A DNA stretch of 31,663 nt from a virus. Under the pieces are notes generated by a model. It was given only the letters and a program-made list of their open reading frames with translations, did not search any database and was not told the DNA's origin. The translations under genes and the position numbers were made by a program. This document shows, in pieces, positions 31,436 to 31,663 of the stretch (positions are counted from its first letter, which is position 1; the number at the start of each line of letters is the position of its first letter). The stretch covers positions 1 to 31,663 of the IMG/VR virus record IMGVR_UViG_3300033985_000287; one strand, given 5' to 3'.

Positions 31436-31663
31436 ATGCCAGCAATAAGCACACAGCTTTCAGCCTTAGGCAATACAGGAATGACTAGGCTTGGAACTAC
31501 TAATGATGATACTACAGTAAATATTGCTATGGGAATGACAATGAAATATGGAGGAGCTGATGTAACTACCATTTATACAAGCGGTAACAGTTGGGTTGGC
31601 TTTGGAAGTAGTACACAGCATTTAAATATAAGGCTATGTTTTAATATAGTGTTGAAAAGTTAG
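31436..31663 (+). CDS. Tail-tip accessory protein, probably truncated
   Basis: This 75-aa frame starts MPAISTQLSALGNTGMTRLG and continues with VNIAMGMTMKYGGADVTTIY and SGNSWVGFG. GGAGGTGA lies 6 bases before the ATG, so expression should be good. I recall longer relatives downstream of Tal genes in Firmicute phages. Here the phage-like sequence stops at about residue 65 (QHLNI) and the last ten residues, RLCFNIVLKS, look unrelated. The change coincides with GGCTATG at 31632, which could be the end of an insertion element. The window ends at the stop codon, so the remainder cannot be seen. Function is unknown. Confidence 0.6.
   Translation: MPAISTQLSALGNTGMTRLGTTNDDTTVNIAMGMTMKYGGADVTTIYTSGNSWVGFGSSTQHLNIRLCFNIVLKS

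Noticed and set aside
1-31663. tRNA or rRNA genes
   Set aside because: I saw no cloverleaf-like sequence with the conserved TTCRA and CCA-type ends, nor any rRNA-like GC-rich block. The only GC-rich island is the cos-like region.

Overview
The window is one strand of a tailed-phage genome, most likely a prophage of a low-GC Firmicute in the class Clostridia. The DNA is AT-rich, has strong AGGAGG-type ribosome binding sites and many TTG and GTG starts, and encodes an HK97-type siphovirus module set. Every gene I accept is on the + strand. No integrase, repressor pair, holin or endolysin is present, so the window is an internal block. It begins and ends exactly at gene boundaries. I see no basis for naming a species.

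Layout. (1) 1-8.8 kb is the early DNA-replication module: a small HTH protein, a helper protein, a RecB/Cas4-like DUF2800 nuclease, a DUF2815 ssDNA-binding-like protein, a family A DNA polymerase with 3'-5' exonuclease, and a primase-helicase (AEP-like N-terminus plus VapE/SF3 ATPase). Next comes a 355-bp non-coding tract full of ATGTC repeats (a candidate origin), then a VRR-NUC nuclease and an SNF2 helicase. (2) 8.8-10.7 kb holds a sigma-region-4-like late regulator, a terminator, and a cargo gene for a phospholipase-D-fold nuclease of unknown purpose. (3) 10.7-14.5 kb has an extended -10 promoter followed at once by two terminators, a Cys-rich small protein, an HNH packaging endonuclease and a GC-rich cos-like island. 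After these come an orphan ParB-methyltransferase fusion and three small genes of unknown function preceded by two copies of an unusual palindromic promoter. (4) 14.5-19.9 kb carries the packaging and head genes: small and large terminase, portal, ClpP-type prohead protease and major capsid protein. (5) 19.9-21.8 kb is a cargo site holding a complete 1,382-bp IS4/IS701-type insertion sequence and a four-helix membrane protein gene. (6) 21.8-31.7 kb has a head-associated structural protein, connector genes, tail terminator and major tail protein. A MerR regulator cargo gene follows, then tail chaperones made by a -1 frameshift, the tape measure, the distal tail protein, a Tal-type tail protein and a final gene that looks truncated.

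How it works together. The early genes form a largely self-sufficient replisome. The HNH protein, terminase and the GC-rich island are the cos-cleaving packaging machine. The late region carries many intrinsic terminators between genes, beginning with two right after the putative late promoter, which suggests attenuation or antitermination control. Accessory genes (PLD nuclease, membrane protein, MerR regulator, methyltransferase) sit at module joints, and two of them lie immediately downstream of the capsid and major tail genes.

The most interesting signals are: the duplicated palindromic promoter with an invariant 22-nt spacer; the 9-bp-period ATGTC repeat pairs; an IS whose transposase RBS can be masked only in read-through transcripts; the IS splitting a probable promoter from its gene; the unannotated -1 frameshift tail chaperone; and the PLD-domain cargo gene as a possible defence protein.
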